A DNA stretch of 41,958 nucleotides, from positions 1 through 41,958 of the forward strand of contig NZ_RAWG01000055.1 in assembly GCF_003611735.1 (NCBI RefSeq), in the 5' to 3' direction. This document shows positions 18,648-28,361 of this stretch, in pieces. Numbering within the stretch: the first letter of the stretch is position 1; every line of letters starts with the position of its first letter. This DNA comes from Corallococcus sicarius (GTDB taxonomy: Bacteria > Myxococcota > Myxococcia > Myxococcales > Myxococcaceae). Made by a program: the position numbers and the translations under genes. The notes under the pieces are model-generated. The model searched no databases. It was given only the letters and a program-made list of their open reading frames with translations, and was not told where the DNA came from.

Positions 18648-18653
18648 TATGAT
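18648..18653 (+). promoter_or_regulatory. Possible -10 element of the beta-helix gene
   Basis: TATGAT (five of six matches to TATAAT) lies in a locally AT-rich patch 63 bases before the GTG start. No good -35 is present 16-18 bases upstream, so this could be an activator-dependent promoter. Confidence 0.3.
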
Positions 18654-18715
18654 GTTTTTCGGGGAGAAGACTTCCATTGAGGGAGTCCGGACCCGTCACC
18701 GGGAAGGAGTTCATC

Positions 18716-20788
18716 GTGGGTGCACGCAAGGGATGGCAGGGGCTGTTGGGCGCGGGGCTGGGGTGGGTGCTGGCCGTGGGGGCGCCGGGCGGCGCGGAGG
18801 CGGCGCCGTGGCGCAGCGTGCTGTATCCGTCCACGTGGAAGCCGGGGGACACGCGGCCGGGCAACGCGTCGCAGTTCCTGCATGACTTCTCCTATGCGGG
18901 CTACCGGATGCGGCAGGCGGAGCCGCCGGTGCGGATGGACCGGGTGCTGGACGTGACGCAGGCGCCGTACTTCGCGGACAACACGGGCGCGTCGGACGTG
19001 ACGGCGGTGTTGCAGCAGGCCCTCGATGACGCGGGGGCGCTGGTGGGCGGCGGGGTGGTGTACCTGCCCAGGGGGACGTACCGGGTGGCGCCGCCCACGG
19101 GCAAGGCGTACGCGCTGTACCTCGGCAAGAGCAACGTGGTGCTGCGCGGGCAGGGGGCCACGGCGACGTTCCTGTACAACTCGGCGACGGACATGCGCGG
19201 CAAGCGGGTGGTGCTGGTGGCGCCGCGTGAGTCCACCGTGTCCTGGACGTCCGGGGCGACGGGGACGACGGCGCTGACCCAGGACGCCCCCAACCAGGCG
19301 ACGCGCGTGCAGGTGGCGAGCGTCACGGGCTACGCGGTGGGGACGTGGGTGGTGGTGCGGGCGGACCTGACGCCAGCGCGCAGCGAGGAGCTCAACATGG
19401 GCACCACGTGGACGGCGCTGCCCGGGCCGGCCTTCTACCGGCAGGTGGTGGCGGTGGACGCGGCCACGCGGACGCTGACGCTGGACATCCCGCTGCGCCT
19501 GGGGCTGCTCGTGCGCGACGCGGCGCGCGTGTACCGCATCCCCGCGCACCTGTCGGAGGTGGGCATCGAGCACCTGTCCATTGGCATGCGGGAGAACCCC
19601 ACGGCGGGCACGGGCGAGGAGGACTACACCGTGCCGGGCACGGGCGCGTACGCGATGCACGACTCGGCGGCGGTGTTGATGAACCACGTGGTGGACGGGT
19701 GGATCCGCGGCGTCAATTCCTACCGGCCGCCGTCCAACACGCAGGACGTGCACCTGCTGTCAAATGGCATCGACCTGAACTCCGCGCGCAACGTCACCGT
19801 GGACGCGTGTGAGATGGACAAGCCCCAGTACAAGGGCGGTGGCGGAAACGGCTACCTGTATTCCATCCGGAGCAGTGACAGTCTCATCAAGGACAGCGTG
19901 GCGTTTGGCGGGCGGCACAACTTCGACTTCCGCTCCATGCACACCACCGGGAACGTGCTGTTCAACAACCGGGCGTCCAACGGGGAGAAGGTGTCTGACT
20001 TCCACATGCACCTGAGCGCGGCGAACCTCGTGGACAACACGACGCTCTACCAGGAGCGCTTCGAGGCGGCGGACCGGTCGCCCTACGGCACGACGAGCCA
20101 CGGCGTCACCACGACGCAGAGCGTGTTCTGGAACACCAACGGGGCGAAGGCTCCGGCGTACGGGGGCACCAGCGTCGTGCGCTCGCAGCAGTACGGGCAG
20201 GGTTATGTGATTGGCATGCGCGGCAGCGTGACGACGGTGGACGTGTCGGTGACGACGAAGACGGCGCCGGCGGACCTGGCGGAGGTGGCGACGTCCGGCA
20301 ATGAGCTGGTGCCGCAGTCGCTCTACGTGGACCAGGTGCAGAAGCGGCTGGGGCGCGCGGGGGAGCACGACGCGCGGGCGCTGGTGTACCAGGCGGAGAA
20401 CCTGAAGCCGACGAGCGCCGGGGACGTGTCGTCCACGGCCGTGGAGGCGGGCGCCGAGCTGGGCGGCCTGCGCTACCACAACACGGGGGCCGTGGGCGCG
20501 AAGGTGACGTACACGCTCTATCCGCGCACGGTGGGCACGTTCGCGGTGCAGGTGCGGACCAAGCGCAACGCCACGCGCGGGCAGTACCAGCTGGACGTGG
20601 GCGGCGTGGGGGTGGGCGGCACGCGGGACGAGTACGCGAGCACCACGGCCTACGCGGAGGCGGAGCTGGGGACGGTGACGTTCACGGACCTGGAGCCCAA
20701 GCTGGTGACGTTCACGGTGGTGGGGAAGAACGCGGCGAGCACGGGCTACAACGTGGCGCTGGACGCAATCCGGCTCGTCCGGCGGTAG
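18716..20788 (+). CDS. Secreted right-handed beta-helix protein with a C-terminal carbohydrate-binding-like domain
   Basis: The 690-residue product is exported: residues 1-28 form a signal peptide ending EAAA. Its N-terminal half begins with a pectate-lyase-3-like start (VTQAPYFADNTGASDVTAVL then GGGVVYLPRGTYRV and NVVLRGQG), the usual entry into a parallel beta-helix; later coils include NGIDLNSARNVTVDACEMD and a histidine-rich stretch (RHNFDFRSMH, SDFHMHLS). Residues about 555-690 resemble a CBM6/CBM35-type jelly roll (YQAENLKPTSAG ... VALDAIRLV). A polysaccharide lyase or hydrolase is likely, but the substrate is unknown. GTG 18716 has AAGGAG at 6 bases; the open frame upstream lacks one. 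Confidence 0.8.
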   Translation: MGARKGWQGLLGAGLGWVLAVGAPGGAEAAPWRSVLYPSTWKPGDTRPGNASQFLHDFSYAGYRMRQAEPPVRMDRVLDVTQAPYFADNTGASDVTAVLQQALDDAGALVGGGVVYLPRGTYRVAPPTGKAYALYLGKSNVVLRGQGATATFLYNSATDMRGKRVVLVAPRESTVSWTSGATGTTALTQDAPNQATRVQVASVTGYAVGTWVVVRADLTPARSEELNMGTTWTALPGPAFYRQVVAVDAATRTLTLDIPLRLGLLVRDAARVYRIPAHLSEVGIEHLSIGMRENPTAGTGEEDYTVPGTGAYAMHDSAAVLMNHVVDGWIRGVNSYRPPSNTQDVHLLSNGIDLNSARNVTVDACEMDKPQYKGGGGNGYLYSIRSSDSLIKDSVAFGGRHNFDFRSMHTTGNVLFNNRASNGEKVSDFHMHLSAANLVDNTTLYQERFEAADRSPYGTTSHGVTTTQSVFWNTNGAKAPAYGGTSVVRSQQYGQGYVIGMRGSVTTVDVSVTTKTAPADLAEVATSGNELVPQSLYVDQVQKRLGRAGEHDARALVYQAENLKPTSAGDVSSTAVEAGAELGGLRYHNTGAVGAKVTYTLYPRTVGTFAVQVRTKRNATRGQYQLDVGGVGVGGTRDEYASTTAYAEAELGTVTFTDLEPKLVTFTVVGKNAASTGYNVALDAIRLVRR

Positions 20789-20805
20789 GGCAGGGGAGGC
20801 GGCGG

Positions 20806-20824
20806 CGCGCCTCTGGGAGGCGCG
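20806..20824 (+). terminator. Short hairpin between the beta-helix gene and tex
   Basis: CGCGCCTC and GAGGCGCG form an 8-bp stem with a 3-base loop, 17 bases after the stop codon of the beta-helix gene. It has no U-run. It precedes a TATAGA sequence directly in front of tex. Confidence 0.45.
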
Positions 20825-20836
20825 GGCGGACCGGGG

Positions 20837-20842
20837 TATAGA
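20837..20842 (+). promoter_or_regulatory. Possible -10 element of tex, 6 bases before ATG
   Basis: TATAGA (four of six matches to TATAAT) ends 6 bases before the tex ATG, so the predicted start of transcription coincides with the A of the start codon. There is no ribosome-binding site and no clear -35. Confidence 0.35.
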
Positions 20843-20848
20843 CGGGCC

Positions 20849-23176
<2,328 letters not shown>

Positions 23177-23195
23177 GTGACGGGAGGTTCAGCGA

Positions 23196-23218
23196 GGGGC
23201 CCGGACGGAGGGGGCCCC
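23196..23218 (+). terminator. Hairpin after tex
   Basis: GGGGCCC (23196-23202) and GGGCCCC (23212-23218) form a 7-bp GC stem 19 bases after the tex stop codon. No U-run follows. It is also close to the end of the convergent 93-residue gene. Confidence 0.4.
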
Positions 23219-23289
23219 GCCGAGGCCAGTTGCGCGTGTCGCGGCTCCAGCGCCAGGAATCACGCGCTGGTGCCGCTGTCCGTGGGAGT

Positions 23290-23571
23290 TCATTCCACCG
23301 GGGTGCGCGTGCAGTCGCAGGCGATCCATGTGCCCGGTACGACCTCTGAGGCTTTCCCACAGGCTGTGAAGTCCGCTCCTTCCGTCGTGGAGAGGGGCCG
23401 TCCCAGAAAGTCCCTGCTGGAGGACACGAACATCGCGCATCCGCGGGTCTTGTCCTGGCGGACCTGAATGCCATGTCGGACCCGGCCTTCAAGGGTTGGT
23501 AGGAGCAGCCGTCCCAGGGCAATCCCAACGATCACCGCTATGACTGTCTTGGTTCTTGTCCCGACTACCAT
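23290..23571 (-). CDS. Small membrane-anchored protein with conserved-looking cysteines
   Basis: From ATG 23571, with GAGG six bases upstream, the gene encodes 93 residues. A single N-terminal membrane segment (TVIAVIVGIALGRLLLPTL) is followed by a polar domain holding four cysteines (GCAM, TACG, ACDC), which could pair outside the membrane. Base composition is lower in GC than the neighbours. An ATG at 23595 would add eight residues but lacks a ribosome-binding site. I do not recognise the family. Confidence 0.6.
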   Translation of the reverse strand: MVVGTRTKTVIAVIVGIALGRLLLPTLEGRVRHGIQVRQDKTRGCAMFVSSSRDFLGRPLSTTEGADFTACGKASEVVPGTWIACDCTRTPVE

Positions 23572-23605
23572 TTGCCGCCTCGAAGAGGATTGCACTTGGC
23601 CTCGA

Positions 23606-23639
23606 CCTCAGCGGCGGAGCGCCCGCTCCGCCGCTGAGG
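23606..23639. terminator. 16-bp perfect hairpin
   Basis: CCTCAGCGGCGGAGCG (23606-23621) is exactly complementary to CGCTCCGCCGCTGAGG (23624-23639) around a 2-base loop. It lies directly after the stop codon of the minus-strand 120-residue gene and before the 93-residue gene, so it probably ends the first transcript or attenuates read-through. Confidence 0.65.
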
Positions 23640-23645
23640 CCGGCA

Positions 23646-24008
23646 TCAGGCTTGGGTCGTGCTGCTCAGGGTGCTGAACGCCTGCTCAAACCACTCGAAC
23701 GACGCGGCTTCTCGATCGTCCAGGGGTTCCTTCATCCACAGCAGGTAGGTGGGGCGCCAGCGCGTGAGCATTTGAAGAAGGTCACTTCTGCGCTCCAACT
23801 GCCTCGCCGCCTGACAATAACCTGCGAGGGCCATGGCCGCTGCTGAGCGGCACCAGGGCATCTCCAGGTCGACCTTGGGCGCTCCCAGGATCTCCAGGGC
23901 CTCCGAGCACACGGCCATGACCCCTTCGAGATCTCCAGCCTTTTCCTTCTGCTCTGCGGCCCCGATTCTGCGGGCTGCCCGCATCCCAGGGATGATGGAA
24001 AAGAACAT
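23646..24008 (-). CDS. Hypothetical helical protein, 120 residues
   Basis: The gene starts at ATG with GGGAG 5 bases upstream. The product is soluble and helical; residues 8-70 (RAARRIGAAEQKEKAGDLEG, then ALEILGAPKVDLEMPWCRSA) resemble one or two tetratricopeptide-type helical pairs. It ends with FEWFEQAFSTLSSTTQA. No catalytic motif is seen. Its base composition is less GC-rich than most genes here. It may be a small TPR-like adaptor; the helical-repeat protein downstream of the Hsp90 gene is its upstream neighbour on the same strand. Confidence 0.65.
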   Translation of the reverse strand: MFFSIIPGMRAARRIGAAEQKEKAGDLEGVMAVCSEALEILGAPKVDLEMPWCRSAAAMALAGYCQAARQLERRSDLLQMLTRWRPTYLLWMKEPLDDREAASFEWFEQAFSTLSSTTQA

Positions 24009-24052
24009 GGGTCTCCCAGGCGCGAGTTACAGACTCTCACAAGTAACGACTG

Positions 24053-24081
24053 GTTATAAGCCGTGCTCGTTCTGATGAAAG
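24053..24081 (-). promoter_or_regulatory. Possible promoter of the 120-residue gene
   Basis: On the minus strand TATAAC (24058-24053, five of six matches) is 17 bases from CTTTCA (24081-24076, three of six). It lies in the 77-base gap after the helical-repeat gene and would give a leader of about 35-40 bases. Confidence 0.35.
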
Positions 24082-24085
24082 CGCC

Positions 24086-25195
24086 TCAGTCCAACGGGAA
24101 CGGCCGTGCTTCCTTCGCCAGCACCGCGTTGCGCGCCAGCAGCTCCGTGAACCGCGCGGTCCCGTTCCGCGCATCGAACCGTGCCGCGATGTCTCGCGCC
24201 TGCGTCTCCATCCAGTCCTGCAGCGCCCGCGTCGCGTAGCCGCCGTCCACCGCGTGCAGCGGGAACGCCTTGGGCAGCCGCAGGCTCACTTCGTCACGGC
24301 CCTCCGCCGTCACCTGTCCCAACAGGAACGACGACGCCGCGTAGAAGGTGAACCGGTCCCGGTGGCTGGAGTGTTCCAGCGCCCAGCCCAGGTGCTTCTC
24401 CACCAGCGTGAGCCCCCGTGACAGGTTGCCCGTCAACGCCAGGAACTCCAGGTGCTCGCCCACCGTGGCGAGGAACTCGCGGTTCTTCGCCACCATCGCG
24501 TAGCCGCGCACGTGACAGGCCCGCGCCTCCTCCATCCGCTCCAGCTTGAAGAACGGATACAGCAGCGTGCCCAACGTCAGGTGCGGGATCTCCGCGCAGG
24601 ACTGACGCCCGTCCAGGATGGGCCTGGCCTTCTTGACCGCCTGCTCCCATTCGCCCCGGTCCACGTGGTGGTCCAGCTCGTCGTCCAATTCACAGACGCG
24701 GCAGTCCGTCAGGTGGTCCCTCGGCGCTGTCAGCCATTGCTCCCACAGGTGCTCCGCCTGGGCGGTGTCTCCCATGTCCCGTGCCATCTGGTAGCGCAGC
24801 TTCAGCGCCGCGCGCCGCCCCGCGTCCAGCTTCGCGAAGCACTGCTCCACGTCATCCAGCGCGTCGGCGATCTGCTTGCGGCTGATGTGCGGGAACTCGT
24901 CCAGCCGGCCCACCACCCACTTCTGCTTCCACAGCATGTCCTCCGGGTCGAACCGCTGCGGGTCCTTCTTCTGCTGCCCCCGGCACCACGCGAACGCCAC
25001 CAGCGCCTTGTCCGGGAACCCTCCGAACGTCGCCGCGTCAATCAGCGAGTCCCGCAGCGCGTACCCCAGCGGCACGTCTCCGTGCACGTCCACCAGCCGC
25101 ACCGCCTCCTCCAGCGTGCGCACCTTCGCGTCACCCTCGGGCAGCTCGTCCGCCCGCGCTCGCAACGCATCCACCTGCTGGCGCCAGTCCTCCAT
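24086..25195 (-). CDS. Helical-repeat (TPR-like) protein coupled to an Hsp90 paralogue
   Basis: The 369-residue protein is almost entirely alpha-helical, with paired helices of the tetratricopeptide kind, for example LEEAVRLVDVHGDVPLGYAL, DDVEQCFAKLDAGRRAALKL, MGDTAQAEHLWEQWL and LTGNLSRGLTLVEKHLGWAL. A CRVCELDDELD segment stands in the centre and four to five cysteines are spread along it. There is no signal peptide, so it is cytosolic. Its ATG overlaps the stop of the Hsp90-family gene by one base (TGATG). This tight coupling suggests that the two proteins work together, possibly as chaperone and co-chaperone; that role is inference. Confidence 0.75.
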   Translation of the reverse strand: MEDWRQQVDALRARADELPEGDAKVRTLEEAVRLVDVHGDVPLGYALRDSLIDAATFGGFPDKALVAFAWCRGQQKKDPQRFDPEDMLWKQKWVVGRLDEFPHISRKQIADALDDVEQCFAKLDAGRRAALKLRYQMARDMGDTAQAEHLWEQWLTAPRDHLTDCRVCELDDELDHHVDRGEWEQAVKKARPILDGRQSCAEIPHLTLGTLLYPFFKLERMEEARACHVRGYAMVAKNREFLATVGEHLEFLALTGNLSRGLTLVEKHLGWALEHSSHRDRFTFYAASSFLLGQVTAEGRDEVSLRLPKAFPLHAVDGGYATRALQDWMETQARDIAARFDARNGTARFTELLARNAVLAKEARPFPLD

Positions 25196-27081
25196 CAGTG
25201 CATCCCTCGCGACCCGGAACCCGACGAACCACTTCCGCCGCCGCCGCCGCCCTCGTCCAACCGGGCCGCGATGAGCCCCAGCAGGCCGTGGTTCAAGAGC
25301 GCCATCTCCTGCGCGTTCAGCGGGTGCTGCCCCAACAGCAGCGCCTGCACGTAGAGCATCTCCACCGACAGCTTCAGCAGCTCCCGGTTCTCCACCGCCG
25401 CCAGCCGCCGCACCACCGGGTTGTGCAGGTTGAGGCAGAGCAGCGACCGCTCCTGCCCTCCCACGCCCGCCATCACCCCGTCCACCACGCCCGCGTACAG
25501 GTCGTCCGACTCCTCGCGCGCCCGCTCCGCGTCCCGCCGGAACGCCCCTTCCGCGTCCGCGCTGTAGAGCGTGGGCACCTCCGCCGGGAAGAACTTCTTC
25601 GCCTCCACCCCGCAGCGGAACGGCGCCAGCACCCCTTCGGCCAGTCGCAACAACGGATAGACGGCCTCGCGCTCGTCCAGCGTCAGCTCCTCGAAGCTCT
25701 GCGGCAGGTCCGCCGCCGAGAACGGCGCCACCTGCGCGTCCGGCACCACGTGCGGCAGCTTCTCCAGCAGCGCCGTGTCATGCGTGTACGCCGCGTTCAG
25801 CACGCACAGCCCCTGCGCCGCCGCCACCCGCGCCACCTGCCGGAACCCGTCCAGCGTCGGCGTGTAGCGCACCACCGGCCACGAGCGCCGGTAGTCCGCC
25901 AGCGTCATCATCCCCAGCGACGTCTCGAAGGGCAGCCAGTCGATGATCAGCCGGTAGAACGCGTCGTCATCCAGCGCCAGCCCCTTCACCGACAACCCAT
26001 GCAGCGCAATCAGCCGCTGCAAGGCCCGGGGCTCGTCGCGCGCCAGCTCCATCAGGTAGCGCCGCAGCGAGTTCCCCAGCGCCTCGCGCGCCTGCGACAG
26101 CACCGTGTCCTCGTAGAAGGACTCGCGGCTCGCGGTGGGCCTCAGGCCGTTCGCGTTCACCACGCACTTCACGAAGAAGGCCCACTCCGGCACCAGGTTC
26201 TCCGCGCTCTCCGACAGCAGCATGTGCTTCAGGTACACGCGGTGCTTCTGTTTGGCGTTGAAGTGCGGCGACGCCGGCAGCACGAACGCCACCCCGTCCA
26301 CGTCGCCGGCCTCCGAGCGCAGCGGAATCACATCCAGGAAGTCCGTGCCGAACACCTCGCGCCCGTACGCGAGCAGCGCCTGCCGCCTGTCCCCGGGCGT
26401 CTCGTACAGGCGGCGCCAGGGCGGGCCGTCCGCGTTGAGGTGCTCCGTCACTCCGTCCACCGTGAGCCGGACCGGGAAGGGCAACAGGCCGCCGTAGTGG
26501 CGCGCGAGCTGGCGCACCCGCTCCGGCGTGAACCACTCCGTCATGTCCGGACGGGCCACCAGGTAGACGTGCGTGCCGGGGGCGTCCAGCGGATGCTCGG
26601 AGACGCGCACGTCGTAGGTGCCGTCGTGCCGGCCTCGCCACTCCAGCGTGCGCCCATCCCCCTTCGCGGAGCGCGTGACCACCAACAGCTCGTCACACAC
26701 CATGAAGCACGACAGCAGGCCGATGCCGAACTGGCCGATGAAGTCGTTTCTCCGCGCCTCCAGCAGCTCCCGCTTGGAGGACTCGCCGATGGTGGCGAGG
26801 AAGCGGTGGATCTCCTCCTCGGTGAGCCCCACGCCCTCGTCGGTGAAGAGCAGGGTGGGGGGCCCGCCGTCCTGCTTCTCCCGCAGCTCCAGTCCCACCG
26901 AACCGGACGCGCTTGCGTCCAGCTGTTGCCGGGCGCGCAGCGCGTCCGTGGCGTTCTGGAGCAGCTCCCGCACGTACACCCCGGGCGAGCTGTACAGGTG
27001 GTGGGACAGGAGGTCGATGACCCCGCGGAGGCTGACTTGGAATCGATGGTCCACGCTGGAATCGAGCGTAGCGCGCACCAT
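25195..27081 (-). CDS. Hsp90-family chaperone paralogue (HtpG-like, divergent)
   Basis: The 628-residue protein has the Bergerat ATP site of Hsp90: E39, N43 and D46 in RELLQNATDAL, DEGVGL at 81-86, and GQFGIG at 116-121. The middle domain includes HFNAKQKHRVYLKHMLLSES, NLVPEWAFFVKCVVN and RPTASRESFYED, with the family arginine. The C-terminal part is shorter and more diverged than in HtpG, ending in a Gly/Ser tail (EGGGGGGSGSSGSGSRGMH). It belongs to the 'Hsp90 family protein' group rather than canonical HtpG. ATG 27081 gives MVRATLDSSVDHRFQV; the open frame upstream runs antisense to the divergent gene. It is probably the first gene of a two-gene operon. Confidence 0.9.
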   Translation of the reverse strand: MVRATLDSSVDHRFQVSLRGVIDLLSHHLYSSPGVYVRELLQNATDALRARQQLDASASGSVGLELREKQDGGPPTLLFTDEGVGLTEEEIHRFLATIGESSKRELLEARRNDFIGQFGIGLLSCFMVCDELLVVTRSAKGDGRTLEWRGRHDGTYDVRVSEHPLDAPGTHVYLVARPDMTEWFTPERVRQLARHYGGLLPFPVRLTVDGVTEHLNADGPPWRRLYETPGDRRQALLAYGREVFGTDFLDVIPLRSEAGDVDGVAFVLPASPHFNAKQKHRVYLKHMLLSESAENLVPEWAFFVKCVVNANGLRPTASRESFYEDTVLSQAREALGNSLRRYLMELARDEPRALQRLIALHGLSVKGLALDDDAFYRLIIDWLPFETSLGMMTLADYRRSWPVVRYTPTLDGFRQVARVAAAQGLCVLNAAYTHDTALLEKLPHVVPDAQVAPFSAADLPQSFEELTLDEREAVYPLLRLAEGVLAPFRCGVEAKKFFPAEVPTLYSADAEGAFRRDAERAREESDDLYAGVVDGVMAGVGGQERSLLCLNLHNPVVRRLAAVENRELLKLSVEMLYVQALLLGQHPLNAQEMALLNHGLLGLIAARLDEGGGGGGSGSSGSGSRGMH

Positions 27082-27276
27082 CGCCCCCGGGGGCTTCAAT
27101 CCCGAGGCCATGCGTGCGTCCCCGGCGCCCGTGTGGTTCTGTCCTCCTGACGGCAACCGGACGCACCAGCCCCCTCCCGCTCCCTCGGAGGGTGCTATGC
27201 GGCGCCTGGAACGTGCGGCGCCCTCGGGCGGCACGGCGACATGTCGTCTCTTTCCTCCCTCCTGGAGCAGACAACG

Positions 27277-28164
27277 ATGCGGACGAACCTGAAGGCAGTG
27301 GTGGTGGGCGCGGTGCTGGGTGTGACGGGCGTGGCGTTCGCGCAGGGCACGCCGGCGGCTCCGGCGTCCCCCAAGGCGGCGGCGGCGACCTCCAAGGCGG
27401 CACCCGCCAAGGGTCCGGTGGGCCCCAAGACGGCGACGGGCGCCGAGGCGGCCAGCGGCAAGACGGAGGTGACGTGGTGGGGCCACGCCGCCTTCGTGGT
27501 GAAGACGCCGGGCGGCGCGGTGCTGGCGTTCGACCCCTGGCTCACCAACCCGAAGGCCCCCCAGGGCGCGACCTGGCCGGAGGCGGTGGACGCCATCCTC
27601 GTCTCCCACGGCCACTTCGACCACGTGGGCGAGACGAAGGCCCTGGCCCAGAAGACGAACGCGAAGGTGTACGGCTCCTTCGAGCTCATCTCGCTGCTCG
27701 GCCTGCCGGAAGCGCAGAGCATGGGCGGCAACGTCGGCGGCACCTTCCAGGTGAAGGACGCCACCATCCACTTCGTGGAGGCGGTGCACTCCAGCAGCTA
27801 CCAGGCGGACCCCAAGAGCCCGTCGCACTACGCCGGCGCGCCCATGGGCTTCGTGGTGGAGATCGCCAACGGCCCCACGCTGTACCACTCGGGTGACACC
27901 GGGCCCTTCCAGTCCATGGCCCTCATCGCCGAGCAGTTCAAGCCCACCGTGGCCCTGCTCCCCATCGGCGGTCACTTCACGATGGGCCCCAACGAGGCGG
28001 CCCTCGCCGCGAGGCTGCTCAAGGTGAAGACCGTGGTGCCCATGCACTACGGCACCTTCCCCGCCCTCACCGGCACCCCGGACGCGCTCACCGCCGCGTT
28101 GAAGAAGGCCAAGGGGACCACCAAGGTGCTCCCCCTGGAGCCCGGCAAGGCCACCCCCCTGTAG
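27277..28164 (+). CDS. Secreted metallo-beta-lactamase-fold hydrolase (UPF0173/UlaG-like)
   Basis: The 295-residue precursor has a signal peptide (MRTNLKAVVVGAVLGV to AFAQ), then an Ala/Lys/Pro-rich linker (about residues 24-60) and the hydrolase domain. Motifs are VTWWGHAAF, FDPWLTNP, ILVSHGHFDHVGE (the HxHxDH metal motif), AVHSSSYQ, LYHSGDTG and VPMHYGTFP, exactly the order seen in UPF0173 enzymes. These bind two metals and hydrolyse phosphoester or lactone-like bonds; the substrate is unknown. ATG 27277 was chosen because GGAG is 11 bases upstream and it begins a good signal peptide; an ATG at 27241 is in frame but weaker. It is divergent from the Hsp90 operon with a 195-base gap. Confidence 0.88.
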   Translation: MRTNLKAVVVGAVLGVTGVAFAQGTPAAPASPKAAAATSKAAPAKGPVGPKTATGAEAASGKTEVTWWGHAAFVVKTPGGAVLAFDPWLTNPKAPQGATWPEAVDAILVSHGHFDHVGETKALAQKTNAKVYGSFELISLLGLPEAQSMGGNVGGTFQVKDATIHFVEAVHSSSYQADPKSPSHYAGAPMGFVVEIANGPTLYHSGDTGPFQSMALIAEQFKPTVALLPIGGHFTMGPNEAALAARLLKVKTVVPMHYGTFPALTGTPDALTAALKKAKGTTKVLPLEPGKATPL

Positions 28165-28182
28165 TCCTCCCGCCTTCACCCT

Positions 28183-28227
28183 CCGCGCCCGCCCGCCGGC
28201 TTCCGGTGGCCGGGCGCGGCCTTTTTT
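28183..28227 (+). terminator. Intrinsic terminator of the metallo-hydrolase gene
   Basis: CCGCGCCCG (28183-28191) pairs with CGGGCGCGG (28211-28219), an inner CCGG pair extends it, and a run of six T (28222-28227) follows after CC. This is one of the few hairpins in the window with a full U-tract. Confidence 0.85.
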
Positions 28228-28361
28228 CCACCAGGGCCTGCTTTCGTTGGGCGACGCGCGGCGCCGACCGGGGTCGGGTGGCATCCCGAAGGGGACTGGG
28301 TTATTCCCGGCCTCATCGCGCACCGGAGGGGTCCGGGCGGCGCGTCTCGTGGGGTGTACCG

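Noticed and set aside
16156-18864. A 902-residue open frame antisense to the phosphatase gene
   Set aside because: Shadow of the real gene; it also runs through the recA terminator and the hairpin after the phosphatase gene.
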